Below, piece after piece: positions 20,701-31,680 of a DNA stretch of 64,000 nucleotides. Positions within the stretch are counted from its first letter, which is position 1. Every line of letters begins with the position of its first letter. Source of the DNA: Enoplolaimus lenunculus (lineage: Eukaryota > Nematoda > Enoplea > Enoplida > Thoracostomopsidae). The stretch is taken from assembly GCA_030248215.1 (NCBI GenBank), contig JASANG010001452.1, positions 1 through 64,000 on the forward strand, written 5' to 3'. The position numbers and the translations under genes are program-made. The notes under the pieces were generated by a model that had not been told where the DNA came from, made no database searches, and saw only the letters and a list, made by a program, of their open reading frames with translations.

Positions 20701-23700
20701 TTAGGCTCCGGGCACAAATGTCAAAACTGAACTCGCGCACGAAATGTATTACCATTTAATAGTTATGTTGCTGCATTGCGTTGATATTCTGACAGAAATT
20801 CTAGATATAACTGAAATTAGCAACATGCAAGGTTCGGATTCGGATTCGACAAATTAGCATGGTAATAGCTAATTTGAATATTAGCTCAAAATGGTAATCC
20901 TACATTAGGACTTTTTAAATTATTTCACTAATGATTACGTTTACTGACAGATTTTTGTGCGCGAGCAATCTAAAAAATGTCCAGAAACTTCCAAAACCAA
21001 TAATGAATATTTACCTAATAACTAAAATTGCATATTATCTTAAATGCTTAAGCCTAAATTAGGACTTTTCAAAATATTTCACCGATTAATAGGGTTGCAA
21101 GCAATCTACTTTCAGCACTAAACGGTTTTGTACTGCAAACCTTCAAAACCGAATTTAATAGTTAGCTAATAGTTAATTTGTATATTAGCTTAATACTGTT
21201 AAGCCTTAATTAGGACTTTTAATTATTTCACTACTTATTAGGGTTACTGAAGTGGTTTTAGGTGGAGGCATCAGAATACATAAATTGTTTGCAAACCTTC
21301 AAAACCGATAAATAAATAGTTAGCTAATAACTGATTTACATATTAGCTTAATTGCTTAAGTAAATTCGAGCTTCGCTCAATACATGTAGTCCCACTACGT
21401 CTGGTTACTACAAACAATCCGCCATGATTCCAACAGGAACTAAACTTTGCCGGAAAAGGAGCAGGAATTGAATTTCTTTGCAGGAACCGGAACAGGAATA
21501 GGAATTTGAAATATTTTCAGAAAACTTGTCAAAAAAGGCTTAAGCGAAATTTCAGCTATTTCATCATTTTTTTCGAAAACATATTATAACAAACAGTTCA
21601 TTAAAACACTGTGAAGTAGTTGCAAAAATACTAATGTCGAAATACCAATTTTCAAAGACAAAACTTCCAAAATTTAAATGATTAAAAACCATTTGCACCA
21701 AAACTGTAAAAATTCCGATTCCTGCATTCCGGCCAGAGCTGGAATTCCGGTCGAGCCCTGCTATCTGTATAGTCACAAAATTTGTAGGTCTGATTCCGAT
21801 TCAGCGATGAATTTACTGTTTCGATTCCGATATAATCCAGGTCCGCTTCGCAGCCTGCACATACCACTTCACACTGGGCGCAACCGATATTACAAAATTG
21901 CTGAATCGGACGCAAAGTTAAAAATACCGCCAACGGAAACGGAGCCGGAACACAAAAAATACTTATTACCGAAAAATTCATTAATAAAGCTATTTTATCG
22001 TTTTTTACGATATAAACACACCATTTAGTACTCCAAGATATCGAAACAAATACAGTAGCTTCAAACGTATGATAAATTATGGAGTATGGCACTAACTCAA
22101 AATTGTGGCAATACTCGCTCAGACAATTTAAAAAATAAGCTACAGTCACGGACAGAATCATGTGCGCAAAAACCGCGATTGCGTCCACTGCGGTTGCGGT
22201 TTTGTAGCCGCGTCTAAGTGTTTCAGCGATTGCGTCTCAAACTGCAGTTTTGTAGCCGCGTCTAAGTGTTTCAGCGATTACGTCTCAAACGCGGTTTGAG
22301 ACGAGAACGTAGACGCGATTTTAATTGCGTTCGCAGTCGCGGTTCGAACCGCGGTCGCAGTCGCGGTTTGAACCGCGGTCGCATTCATGGTTTGAATCGC
22401 GGTCGCAGTCATGGTTTGAACCGCAGTCCCGCCCAAACACTTGTGGTCGCGTTTACCAGGCATTCGAACGTTAACCACATATGAAAATTAGTTTTGGGCA
22501 CATGTATAGAGTATCAAGTATGCATGGGCGTACGTTAGGCATTCGCGTATTGATATATGTATTACGTAGACTAGTTGTACGGCAACAAACTTGGTTTTGT
22601 TATTAGATGTGTAGTGTAATAGATGGCAGGGTGCAATCTGCTGGAGTCGGATTCAGACGTCATTTGGTTGTACCCTGATATTAGCACAGTTACGCCAGTT
22701 TCTTTCTCAATAACTTAACATTCTCAACTATTATATTTAAAAGTTAATTGAACCCAATTTCGTAGCAAGCTGCGGTTTGCTTGTGAAAATCTTGCCATGT
22801 TCTTTTTTAGTATTGGGTCCAAAACCCATTTTGCCCAATTGAACTATATTCATTATGAGCTGCTGTTATTCTGGACATAGGCTGTTGCAGGCTTCAAACT
22901 AAATTTAATGTCTTCAAATAACAACTTGCAAAAACAATCACGCCCACTCTCTTCAGTAATAATATAATTACCAGGAACGGTAACTATTTTACAGACCGAG
23001 GTTGCAAAAAGTGGTTAAGTTGAAAGTTTCAGTTCCAGTTTGCATAACTTTGTTTTGTGTGAACGCTCACTGTAATAAACAACGGACAAATACAATACGT
23101 CATTTGCTTCTTAAATCTGCACAGAGTAATAAGCTAGCGTAACCGCGTCTGTAACCGCGAGTGTAACCGCGTCTGTAACCGCGAGTGTAACCGCGAGTGT
23201 AACGCGTCTGTAACCACAATTTTAGCCGCGTCTGTAACCGCGATTTTAACCGCGAACCTGCGATCGCAATCGCGGTTTTTGCGTCCACGTAAATTGCAGT
23301 GGCGAGCGATCGCGATTGCGTCTGCGAGCGATCGCGGTTCGAACCGCGTTTGGGTCGCGACTGCGGTTGCACTTAATTCTGTCCGTGACTGCAGAATAAA
23401 AATATGCCAATTTTTCTTAAATTTTCATATGAAAAAAATTTTCAATACTGAAAATACCGGTGAAAAATACTGGATTTATTACCGGAACAGGATAGTTACA
23501 AATACCACATTTCCCTGCCGGAACCGGAATTCCGGTTGCACTCTGCTTGCACACTGTCATCTTAGCGTGAACAAAAATTTAACTAATGTCTGCCATTCGT
23601 ATACCGAAGTACTGCAAGCAGCCACATTCAAATGGATTCAAAACGTTTCAAATTTCAAATATCCATCTGTAATAACATCATATAATTTCGTGCAGTACTA

Positions 23701-24048
23701 CACCTTAAGTTAAAGTTCAACCACAATGTTTATCTATTAGTTTCAATTTTCAGCTCCTCAATGCGGAGGAACAGCCGCCCGTTTGCATTGCAACGACAAA
23801 ATGATGTGATCAAATATAAATAAAGTATAAATAATTAGTCTAAGAATATATACAAATTTTTCTCTGCTATATTAGTACAACAAATATATCCAAACTAGCA
23901 ACAAATATAAAAATGCTCACATCGCTAAGTACAACAATAAATTCATTGCGCATTTCTTCGCCTCCCAACGCCCAACATGACTTTCCACAGCCATGATGAT
24001 CAAGAGTAATCTAGAATAACACATAACAATAAAATATATAATAAAATA

Positions 24049-24108
<60 letters not shown>

Positions 24109-27100
24109 TAATAATAGTAATAACAAATTGTGTTTGCAGAAAACATTAGTTACTCGGATTGTCAGCGTATGTCAAAATCTCGCGTCCAAATAATAATTTT
24201 TGTACCGAAATTGGATGTCAGCTTGATAATTCATCGAAATTTTAATCACCCTGTTAAACCTAAAAAGGAATCTTCCATGTTACCACAAGGCAGCCTTCGT
24301 TGCAAATATATTGAATGTTATACTGAAGTCTTGACAACAACACGATAATAGCGGGAAATATTAACATCCCGTTCAATGAAAAGACGCTAGCAGCCGATGA
24401 TGCAGTAGAAAACTGCAGATCGCTAGCCGTCTCAACACGGCTTAAACATCAAAACTGGCACTCAATTACATCGACTTTGCTGAACCAGAGTTTGATCAAC
24501 CAATGCAAACAGGCAAAGTAAAAACCAGTTAGAGCTGCGAGTGGCACGTCCACACGTTAACTATGTGTCAAAGCTAGTGAAAGTCGTAGGACAGAGGTCT
24601 GGTAATTTTACCAACGAAGCTGACGGACACGACCCTGAATTTTGATCAACATGGGATTAAACGTAAAAAACCATACCTTAGTAGACTTACGCGGTAGCAC
24701 GATAAAACATGAACTATGCGTAATAAATATGGTTCCAAAACCTTTATTCCCGTTGAACATCAAGAAGTTACAAAAATCTCTAAACTGGTTGTTACTACAG
24801 AAAGTTACAGCCTGCGCTTCGCATCATAATACAAAGGGCAAAATACTCAAAGTAGATGTCCACAACGAAATGTTATGCTAATGTCATGGCTCAGTTCATC
24901 GCAGGCCCGCGCCTGAAACTGACAAGTCGGAGAAGAAACAACTCAGCAGAGATGCAAGATGCATATTAGCACCACTACGGTGCCGTAATTGCATGTTACC
25001 GAATTTGTTCATGTGTAGAATCGAGTCAACCATCGAAAGTGTCCAAACTGCAATAAACGTCCACATAATGTGCAGCACCTGTTTAAGTGCCCCTCAAAGG
25101 CAACAACATTGAATCCTATCGATCTATGGGAGCAAACGATGCAAGTCGCCGAACTACTCGGTCTCGTGCATGACCAAACATGACCTGTCACGCTGAACAG
25201 CAACTGGCACCCTTGCCACGAAACGGTCAAAATACAACCAAACGACGGAAAAAAGTTCACTCTCGCATTGCTGAACTACCAAAAAACACATATGGCATAA
25301 CAAATAAAACGATTAATAAAGAAATACACATAACGAAAGTAACAGCAGCGAAAACCAAATTCATGATTGATTTAGTCTTAGATGGATTTCTTGACACGTT
25401 AACAATGATGAAGGTTTAAAGAGCCTAACGACTGTATTTGCGAATCTCAAAATCTGCAAAAAATATGGCAGTCCAAAATGATGAAACAGTTTTGAATTTT
25501 TACATCATATTGACTGCCATATTTTTACACTACATATATTGTCACGTTCTGGTAATGGATGCTACATATGTTTAAAAATACGACAGTCACTAGCAACGAC
25601 GAAAATTCGTGAAGTTAAACGCATCACTTACTTTCTCTTCAGCTTTCGCTAGAACAGTATACGACAAGGTCAACTTTTCCGTAACAGCATACAAACAGAA
25701 AGGAAACGTTTCTGAGTTGTGACTGACAGCTAGTCCAGTTATACTGCCATCAGCAGCGCACAACAAACCATCGCGTACTAAATATGGTCGGCTGCTTGAT
25801 CTGCAAACAAAATTCACACACAATATACGTAAACGTTTACAGGTTTTAGTGGCTAGTTGCCGACTTCACAAACAATTGATGTTAAATAATTTCAAAAAAA
25901 TATCGGATTTTTCTACTAAGCACCGCTAGCGTTTCAAAATAAAGTTATTCTAAAGATTAAACTGAATTTTGTAAGAAAAATTGCGTATATTTAAAATAAC
26001 CAATACTAAAAAGTTACCTTAAACTATGCTTCTCGGCAAAAATTTTCCGACGTCTGTATTTAAAATCATACTCTCGCAATCAATGGATCATGCATAATTT
26101 TGTTAAATTGTGCAACAAACTTAGTCCAGACTTCTTAAAATTTACACATTATCCACTTTAAATTTCCTGCAAATTTTTATGACCTTCAAAATAAGAATAC
26201 AGTGAGGGACATAGCCGCGAGTTCAGGCAAGACCGCAATCACGTTTCTAGACGCAATATTGATCGTGAGCAAAAAATTAAACAGCTATCACAGCCACAAA
26301 GGCGATTACTGCGCACTTTATTCGTCCGTGACTGTACAACTATCGACACTACATATAATAGCACAAAATCAAATTAGGCTAACCTTTCACGAGTCACATC
26401 TCCACGAAACACGAGCAAACTGCTATCAACAAATCCAATCGCCAACAATTGTAGCGATTCCGCAACAGTTAGTGCTGTGACTTCGACTGTACGCGAACCA
26501 AGGGCAATTTTAGATATTCTTGAACAAAACGGAAAGTTTTGCTTGTCGATCTAAACATAAAGTTAAATATAATAAATTAAAGTTAATGAATAATACCACA
26601 TCAGCTGCTTTGCACAAGCGTCATATTACTTCAATTTCAAGAAAATCTATAAGCTTGCATTATTTCACTAGGAACCCATGGTAGTACCAGTTTTAGACTG
26701 TATTTTGAACCATGTTTGTGACGATTCTATGTCACTAAGCCATACTCACGTTATCCGCAAAGGTGCGTCAACAAAGATACAAACAGCACGACGCCAGTTC
26801 GTCATTTACAACGTCAACAATAACGTATAGAACGGTAAAAAATCAACGATATCGGTCCGTCATCTGCACAGTCAACAACATAAACAATGCTACAAACAGC
26901 AACAACAACGTCCGTTCTTCATCTGCAACACCAACAACGTAAACAACGATAAACGGTAGCAGTTGGCAGCAGCAATCATAACAGACAAATGGCTATCAAG
27001 TGAACCAGGAGACAAGCAAAACCAGCTGATTAACGAACAAGTCATCACCCGCCTCAAACGGAATTATCTCACACGTGTATCAGCCGTGCAAGTCAAAGAT

Positions 27101-30100
27101 ATTACACCTGAAATAAAAGTAAACCAGCACCGATTAGTCAACCGCCACGGGAAACAAGTCACCATTAAGTATGGGTGATCTTGGTCAAAAAGCGAGACCG
27201 CGACCGAGCGGGTATCATGGATACAAAGACATGCAATTATCCTTAGCACCGATGTAGCGGACAGTAAAGCAAGGAAGGGTTGACATCTGGAACAAACAAC
27301 ATATATGATAGATAGAAGTACATGCAGGACATTGCTACGACGAAGCCACTCATATCACGCCGCCTAAGCATGAAAGATTAAAAAGAACATACCGTAACTG
27401 CAAAACACGCATAGATGAAGAAACAAGTTAGACAAAAACATTTTGACTAATCTCGCTCGCTTCCACAGTGGACATCATCCTGAGCTGCGGAAGTGGAAAC
27501 ACGATGCTTGACAATACAATAATTGCCGAATTCTGCACATTGTGCATGAAGGATGTTGAATCGACAGAACATTTTTACGGTGATATTGCCCAGCTCTGCA
27601 AGCTTTTCGAACACGAAAAGAATTAAAAGGCGAACTAAATGAATTGGTACTAAATGCAAAAGGGCACTCATGGCTGACCTGCTACGGAACCTATGCCTTA
27701 CGTAAAAACAAACATGCAAACAAACAATATCAACAACAACAACAACCTCAGACACTTCAATTGCAATGCCGGCAACACCGTAAACAACAACAATAGCATA
27801 AACAACACAACAAACACCAAGCAGCAACAACAACGGCGGTCCCAATCCCGACCCTTGTTCCTTTTTCGGGAAAGCAAATTGAAGCAAAACCTCCATTAGC
27901 CACAAATTGTAAAAATACAGTAATCATTGCACTGACAGACTTACAGAAGAGCGCCGAGAAATTCTTTACTAATATTACTCAGCGCCAAATGTTGACACTC
28001 AACGACGATTTATGCATGCAGGGAAAAAACTCGTAATGTATACAGCAGACGATGTTTCGTTAACAAGGATGTAAACAGCGTGTTTATTCTGTTACTTATA
28101 CTTTCAAAACAGGAGAAGCTGGTTAAAAACGTGTAAAGTTTGTTTTTTGGACGCAATGGGTCTCAGTATTGACAGTACAATCAAAACGGTCTTCTCAAAC
28201 ACTACTGAACAAGGTAATTATGTGCCCGAAAATGTTCCGTTCGCGCACAACAAAACGACATCAGACGTTGAGCGTTCTAATCTCTATACAACAACACGGA
28301 GCGACAAACAAGTATCTGAATCCAAACCAAGATGTATACACTATAATACAAATGGTATATCAAAAACCACGCTTTGAACCATGCACATCTTGCAAACGAG
28401 CCAATCTATAAAGAAATATTTAACACTCAATTTAAATTGAATTTTCTCAATCCTAAAAGAACTTGTGCTCAATTTTTTCGAGCGCCCTAAAACAAACATT
28501 CTTGAAAAAGAAGGTTCAAGCGTACAACCACTGTTGTTTTGTCGGAAACACTTACGACCGAAAAAAGACTTCTTTTCCGTTTTCCCGAAAAAAATGAAAA
28601 ATCTTTCTTGCTTGTCAGAGTGAATATTAGGTAAAAAGGTGCCTCAATAAAAGATGAAAGCGAGAAATTAAATATAGCTAGCACATTACAGGCATGGTGC
28701 AGACGGAATTCCACTGTATTACGTAAATTCATAGTTTTTCATTCCGGTTCCCGTAATAAATCCGGTATTTTTTAATCCGAATTTTGCGGTATTTTCGGTG
28801 TTGAGAATTTTGAATAATACCCCCAAAATGTAAAAAAGTGATTGAAGCTTATTATGTCTGTCGATTGAAATTGCAGCCAAACGGGTTCTAGAGCCAACGT
28901 TGCGATTGGCGTATTCGACTCCAATTGCAATCAGCAGCAAGAAACATTCTGATTTGATGGATTTAGTGAAGTCAGGGGCGATTCTAGCCCATTACGCCGA
29001 ATTTTACAGCAATTTACCACACGAAAATGGCGAATCAAACAAAGAAAACTAAGAGGTTGTGGATTGAAGTTTGCAGTTAATCATTTACGTAAATGCTGTT
29101 ATATACTGAACATTTCGTGCCGGTTTGCAAACAATATGCTTCGCAACTACTAAACTTCAAAATATACTGTGAATTAAGTGAAAAATCTTCTTTTATGGTG
29201 TGAAGCAAATTTTATATAGGCATTTAAATAGTCAGAAATGCAAATTAGCAACGCCTGAAAAAGAAATGTTTGTGCCTATGGTTACAGACTAGAATGCGAA
29301 ATGTTCACTAAAGCTTAGCGCATTTTCATCTTATACAGCGATCTTATAAAAAAACAAATTAAGTTTATTTCACAAAAGCCATTTTTTGACTTAATTGATT
29401 TTTAATTAAAATATCGAAAATGTCGCAGCCTTACCTTATCTAAATGCCAAACCTTGAGTAGAATATTGCCACCAACCTCGTCTCTCTAAAACAACTGCAA
29501 TTTCCTTTATTACAAACCGCAACTGAATATCCAGTCGCAATAGCGGTATATTCCTTGAGGAAATTTGGATACCTTTTTGCATGCTTAGCTATATTTTCAA
29601 TAAAACCTGTTTAAGCGTAATCCGTTACGTAATATTAAAATAAGAATTCAATGTACTTAAGAATTCTAATTAAAACTGGATCATTGATTGAAACGGAACC
29701 GGATAGCCTAAAATGGCCACTTACGCCGATAGTGAACAGTACATTCGACGAACAATGATGCAAAGCGGACAGCGAGTGTTTGTATGCCTTGAAAGATGAG
29801 ATTGACCACTGATTATCAACAGTGTATATAACACCGTTATGTTCCGCCAACATCATTTTATCGGCCGAAACTGCACAACTTCCAACCAGGTTAAGATCCT
29901 AATAAAGTAAATAAATTATGTATAAAATTATGTATATATACCAAGGTGCAACCGGAATTCCGGTTCCGGCATTTCTTCACCTTACGGTTCCGGCTCAGAT
30001 AAATTTTTACCGGAATTAAAAATCCCGGTGTTAAATTTTGGTCGGTGGAAATTAAGATACGATAAAAAACAAATAATTTCATTAATATATTATGTAAACC

Positions 30101-31680
30101 TTGACAATCGCCGAATATAAACCATCGAAGGTAGATTTGGCTTGCTTGGATTACAAAAATCTAAAATGCAGCAGATAAATGAATACCTATATCCAACTAG
30201 GATTATTTCACCATAATATTGCAAAAAAAATTAAAATGAATTTTTCGGTGGCATGTATTAGCCATTTTCTGGTTCGGGCTCCGGTAATTTTTTCAAATTC
30301 CGCTTCCGGTAAACTGTAATTCCGGTTGTTCCGGTTGCACCCTGAGTATACTTATGTAAACCAGGGTGTGACTGAATATTTCTGTACCTGATACCGGAAC
30401 CGGATAATGAACTTTTACAGAAACCGGATAGTGAACTATTAATTGCAGAAACCGCAATCGGATACTAACCAAATATAGCATCTAAATTTGGGGAATTTGA
30501 AATATGTGAGTCCAGCAAAAGTATACGTTCATTGAATTAAAATCAACATATATTTTTCTTATTCTTTGCGTAAACTTCTTGATTCCTAAATTGTAATCGC
30601 AACACGGTTAGATGTTAAAGATGTTCACTTGAAAAAACAGTTTATAAAATTACCTGATATTCGCTACGTTTATAATGTGGGCAAACACGTTATTTGCCGA
30701 GGCCTAACCGAGGCCACTTTTTACACGTATACAATCCTTAACTGACTTGCATGAACAAGTCATATCACAGCCCGTTCTTATTTGAAAAATATGAAATCAC
30801 AAAAATACTGCAGACGTTATTGTCCACGGTAGATTGCAATTTTCAGGCCTTGGACGTATATACGTATATATCAGGGTTCGACTGGATATTAATTTACCGG
30901 ATGCCGGATCAGGACAGAGAATATTTTACCGGAACCAGATATTAACCGTGTGTAGCATCAGCATCTGAATTTGTACACCTTTTGAAGTACGTATTTGACT
31001 TGAAAATATGCTTGGTAAATTATAATTAATTGGTAGTTTGAATTTTTTGATTTTTACTGCAGCGAATCAAAACTTGAACTTCCTGACATTTCCGTGTATA
31101 ATCAAAAACTATCACAATGGTGGATATTTAGTTCCTGCCTGGCTGAAAATCAACCCCCGGTTCGGGCTCCGGCATTGTAGGTTGCCGTACATTCATCGCG
31201 AAAATTATGCCATAACTCTATATTATACTGTAATTAATTATGCACCAAAATTACAATATCACAGTGCCTTTTCTTCGAGATGATAAAACTAAGCATGCCA
31301 GGAAACGCATTTAATACAAAGACCCATGTTGAAAACCACAGTCTTAAGGAAAGATCCCAAACTATTCGCAACACTTATGATATAACTAATAAAGTAAGTA
31401 AAACTTGTAGTTTTCGCAACACCGACCTGCAAGCCAAGAAAAGGCTGCTCGGGAGCTTCTGGATCTTTGACAAGTTCGCGGTCAAAAAATGTAAATCGTC
31501 GCCAGTTCTACAATAAGTAACTACGTATGTAGTAGGCAATGGCCACTGTACTACCACATAACTGGCCTCTCCCAAACCTATGCTCTTCCTTTTTGTAAAC
31601 GTTCGAAGAAACCAAATGTTGAGGAAATCGGCTGTGTGGCGTACCATTTTATTATAAAAAATTTCCTGATAAGGAGCCAT
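11624..31680 (-). CDS. VPS11: VPS11 (exons 1-20 of a spliced gene)
   Basis: The product is the vacuolar sorting protein Vps11, a core subunit of the HOPS and CORVET tethers that act on endosome and lysosome membranes. An N-terminal beta-propeller is followed by an alpha-solenoid and normally a C-terminal RING. Exons, 5' to 3' (minus): 31680-31645, 31507-31427, 29898-29725, 29485-29435, 26550-26384, 25800-25632, [one missing], 19742-19621, 18637-18576, 18019-17940, 17399-17320, 15750-15676, 15388-15310, 15037-14891, 13928-13734, 13325-13223, 12906-12818, 12416-12333, 11984-11934, 11712-11624. The sum is 1934 nt, about 644 codons, matching roughly the first 700 of 941 human residues. Phases agree across all joins from exon 8 to 20 and from exon 2 to 6. 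Introns hold MITEs, non-LTR fragments and simple repeats. The continuation lies in the rearranged region below 4.4 kb. Confidence 0.9.
11934..11984 (-). CDS. VPS11: VPS11 exon 19
   Basis: 17 codons, EKLRLEAMIMQFLQKPN, between TTTTAG and AAC|GTATGT. It matches human EKLHAEAISLLKSG. Confidence 0.85.
12333..12416 (-). CDS. VPS11: VPS11 exon 18
   Basis: 28 codons, NDYRCEPIMFNTLLELYLRE then YSETEDAK, between CTTTAG and AAG|GTAAGG, phase 0. NTLLELYL matches human DTLLELRL. Confidence 0.88.
12818..12906 (-). CDS. VPS11: VPS11 exon 17
   Basis: ETTINSDDFIHVFVNEPKKL then LEFLEYMIN, between TTTTAG and AAT|GTAAGT. It matches human SEEFIPIFANNPRELKAFLEHM. Confidence 0.88.
13223..13325 (-). CDS. VPS11: VPS11 exon 16
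   Basis: GAEQLKKHGKVLIQHFPDET then TAIVKKLCSSKSFV after CAACAG. The donor is chosen as GTAG|GTTCGT (phase 1) because exon 17 starts with two bases completing Asp; ending four bases earlier at TTT|GTAGGT is the alternative. Confidence 0.88.
13734..13928 (-). CDS. VPS11: VPS11 exon 15
   Basis: 65 codons from QSGSGEVHFDIENAIRTLRN to YIRGLPESE, between AATTTTAG and GAA|GTAAGT, phase 0. It matches human SEVHFDVETAIKVLRQAGYYSHAL...YIGKLP. Confidence 0.95.
14115..14514. mobile_element. A-family MITE, complete copy
   Basis: 400 bp in VPS11 intron 14, from TGGTCACGGACAAAATTAGG (after TA) to TTAATTCTGTCCGTGACTG. The inside is GC-rich degenerate repeats of ACCGCGACTGCGA and relatives. No TA follows the right end. 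Apparent ORFs inside are products of the repeat. Confidence 0.75.
14891..15037 (-). CDS. VPS11: VPS11 exon 14
   Basis: 49 codons: FLDAQRISQLTSYLEDLHKQ ... DHTTILLNCYTKLSNKKKLE then EFVQ, between CTTATAG and CAG|GTTTTA. Every block has a human counterpart (FLDAQRIHNLTAYLQ, HTTLLLNCYTKLKD). Confidence 0.95.
15310..15388 (-). CDS. VPS11: VPS11 exon 13
   Basis: KNDFDNAVKQYIKTIGSIEA then SYVIRK, between TTTTCAG and AAG|GTAATA. DNAVKQYIKTIG and SYVIRK match human DGAVQQYIRTIG and SYVIRK. Confidence 0.93.
15676..15750 (-). CDS. VPS11: VPS11 exon 12
   Basis: LAKNSISDENALAEIFKQYG then DYLY, between TATTTAG and CA|GTAAGT, phase 2 at both ends. It matches human LAKSQHLDSDGLAQIFMQYGDHLY. Confidence 0.92.
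16193..16571. repeat. 190 bp tandem duplication
   Basis: Two head-to-tail units start at 16193 and 16383 (ATATGCAATCTTACACTAAC) and differ at a few positions. It is intronic, and no coding potential was seen. Confidence 0.9.
17320..17399 (-). CDS. VPS11: VPS11 exon 11
   Basis: LYQLYEKDIQSKLQILFRKS and LYDLAI, between TTTTAG and TTTG|GTGAGT, phase 2. It matches human LQEKDTQTKLEMLFKKNLFEMAI, the first solenoid helix. Confidence 0.92.
17720..17860. repeat. A-family repeat fragment
   Basis: Relics such as GTGGTCGCAAAAGTAATCGCG in a VPS11 intron. A further terminus-like piece, TTAATTCTGCCCGTGACCG, lies at about 17270-17288. Confidence 0.4.
17940..18019 (-). CDS. VPS11: VPS11 exon 10
   Basis: YSAPIAEVLDVIYAFGCFNI then IGKNGK, between TTTAAG and AAG|GTAATT. 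With the preceding exon it reads YIAYS, as in human FIAYS. It closes the propeller. Confidence 0.88.
18576..18637 (-). CDS. VPS11: VPS11 exon 9
   Basis: SDDDKSMHMITIYDVPNSYI between ATTCTAG and ATTG|GTACGT. It matches human SDKQILNIYDLCNKFI; ends in phase 1, completed as Ala by exon 10. Confidence 0.88.
19621..19742 (-). CDS. VPS11: VPS11 exon 8
   Basis: After ATTTCAG it reads AVYFYQPDCRGQCYVFEGDK and then SGQYLIVVSNDVVAP. Donor CCAAA|GTACGA in phase 2 makes the join to exon 9 read APNSDDDK; a later GT would create a stop in exon 9. Confidence 0.9.
20522..21360. other. Intronic repeats: GGATTCGG units and ~120 bp blocks
   Basis: GGATTCGGATTCG-type units recur near 20545-20620 and 20830. From about 20860 to 21360 a block with TTAGCTAATA, CCTAAATTAGGACTTTT and TATTTCAC repeats roughly every 120-150 bases in degenerate form. 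No gene was recognised. Confidence 0.5.
22143..22490. mobile_element. A-family MITE copy, uninterrupted
   Basis: After TA, CAGTCACGGACAGAAT leads into GC-rich repeats, with a 50-60 bp unit (CCGCGTCTAAGTGTTTCAGC) doubled near 22207-22285. It ends in TTGTGGTCGCGTTTACCAG and TTAACCACAT, the same order as the repeat that Pao split. The right end lacks the CTGTCCGTGACTG terminus. Confidence 0.65.
23130..23391. mobile_element. A-family MITE copy with GCGTCTGTAACC repeats
   Basis: Tandem TAACCGCGTCTG and TAACCGCGAGTG units precede the terminus TTAATTCTGTCCGTGACTG, ending at 23391. The left end is not clear. Confidence 0.6.
24050..24107. repeat. (TAA)n microsatellite
   Basis: About 19 nearly perfect trinucleotide units. 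It produces a spurious poly-Tyr frame on the minus strand. Confidence 0.97.
24360..25183 (+). pseudogene. Non-LTR retrotransposon ORF2 C-terminal relic
   Basis: One frame ends CPNCNKRPHNVQHLFKCPSK, then PIDLWEQTMQVAELLGLV and a stop. CxxC...H...C followed by LTP.DLW and a final LGL is the C-terminal knuckle of jockey/CR1-like ORF2 proteins. Upstream, LAPLRCRNCMLPNLFMCRIE resembles the LAQLRSG...LNSYL block. Several stops and frame changes mark it as dead. It lies in a VPS11 intron on the opposite strand. Confidence 0.75.
25632..25800 (-). CDS. VPS11: VPS11 exon 6
   Basis: After TTTGCAG one base completes Arg, then SSSRPYLVRDGLLCAADGSI and TGLAVSH; it ends AKAEEK before GTAAGT in phase 0. ITGLAV matches the VTGLAF block. 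The next ~25 codons (human GCGLRCSALSD...VAGDE) should be a separate exon that I could not find between 25632 and 19742. Confidence 0.88.
26200..26334. mobile_element. Short A-family MITE with TA duplication
   Basis: 135 bp from CAGTGAGGGACATAG to TTATTCGTCCGTGACTG, with TA at 26198-26199 and 26335-26336. It is the cleanest evidence for the family's TA target. Confidence 0.75.
26384..26550 (-). CDS. VPS11: VPS11 exon 5
   Basis: It begins IDKQNFPFCSRISKIALGSR after GTTTAG and ends GDVTRER across the join (donor AAAG|GTTAGC, phase 2). AIGFVDSSLLVFRGD matches human AIGFTDGSVTLNKGD. Confidence 0.9.
26960..27690 (+). pseudogene. Second non-LTR retrotransposon relic
   Basis: Broken frames include LARFHSGHHPELRKWKH and then CTLCMKDVESTEHFYG, matching the CxxC...EH.f block near the end of non-LTR ORF2 proteins. 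26963-27178 is a separate open piece of unknown origin. CAA-rich repeats flank both sides (26800-26960, 27715-27850). Confidence 0.6.
29435..29485 (-). CDS. VPS11: VPS11 exon 4
   Basis: 17 codons, RDEVGGNILLKVWHLDK, between TTTTAG and AAG|GTAAGG. It matches the human stretch EDEEGINPLVKIWNLEK. Confidence 0.9.
29725..29898 (-). CDS. VPS11: VPS11 exon 3
   Basis: 58 codons, DLNLVGSCAVSADKMMLAEH to NVLFTIG, between TTTATTAG and GGC|GTAAGT, phase 0 at both ends. It is a propeller blade; it includes FKAYKHSLSALHH, matching human FQAYKLRVTHLYQ. Confidence 0.9.
29942..30344. mobile_element. CCGGTTCC-rich short element (hAT-like ends)
   Basis: Inverted ends CAAGGTGCAACCGGAATTCC and GGAACAACCGGAATTAC-like bound about 400 bp rich in TTCCGG. 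Similar termini (CAGGGTGCAAC, TTGCACCCTG) occur near 22630, 23530, 30362, 30870 and 39285. No clean target duplication was found. Confidence 0.5.
31427..31507 (-). CDS. VPS11: VPS11 exon 2
   Basis: After TTATTGTAG it reads NWRRFTFFDRELVKDPEAPE and PFLGLQ, then CAG|GTCGGT. WRRF.FFD.ELVK is the N-terminal signature of VPS11. Confidence 0.88.
31645..31680 (-). CDS. VPS11: VPS11 exon 1 (start)
   Basis: ATG at 31680-31678 gives MAPYQEIFYNKM, then donor ATG|GTACGC in phase 0. VPS11 proteins begin similarly (MAAY or MAVF) just before the WRRF block. The donor is inferred and is the weakest part of the gene model. Confidence 0.55.

Noticed and set aside
21682-22188. 168-codon minus frame with a Cys-rich patch (CAQCEVVCAGCE)
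   Set aside because: It looked like a possible VPS11 or zinc-binding exon, but no splice-flanked homology was found and it overlaps GATTCCG-type repeat sequence.
23917-24126. Poly-Tyr minus frame
   Set aside because: Product of the TAA microsatellite.
29635-29724. Extension of VPS11 exon 3 beyond 29725
   Set aside because: A strong GTAAGT donor ends homology, and the following residues match nothing.
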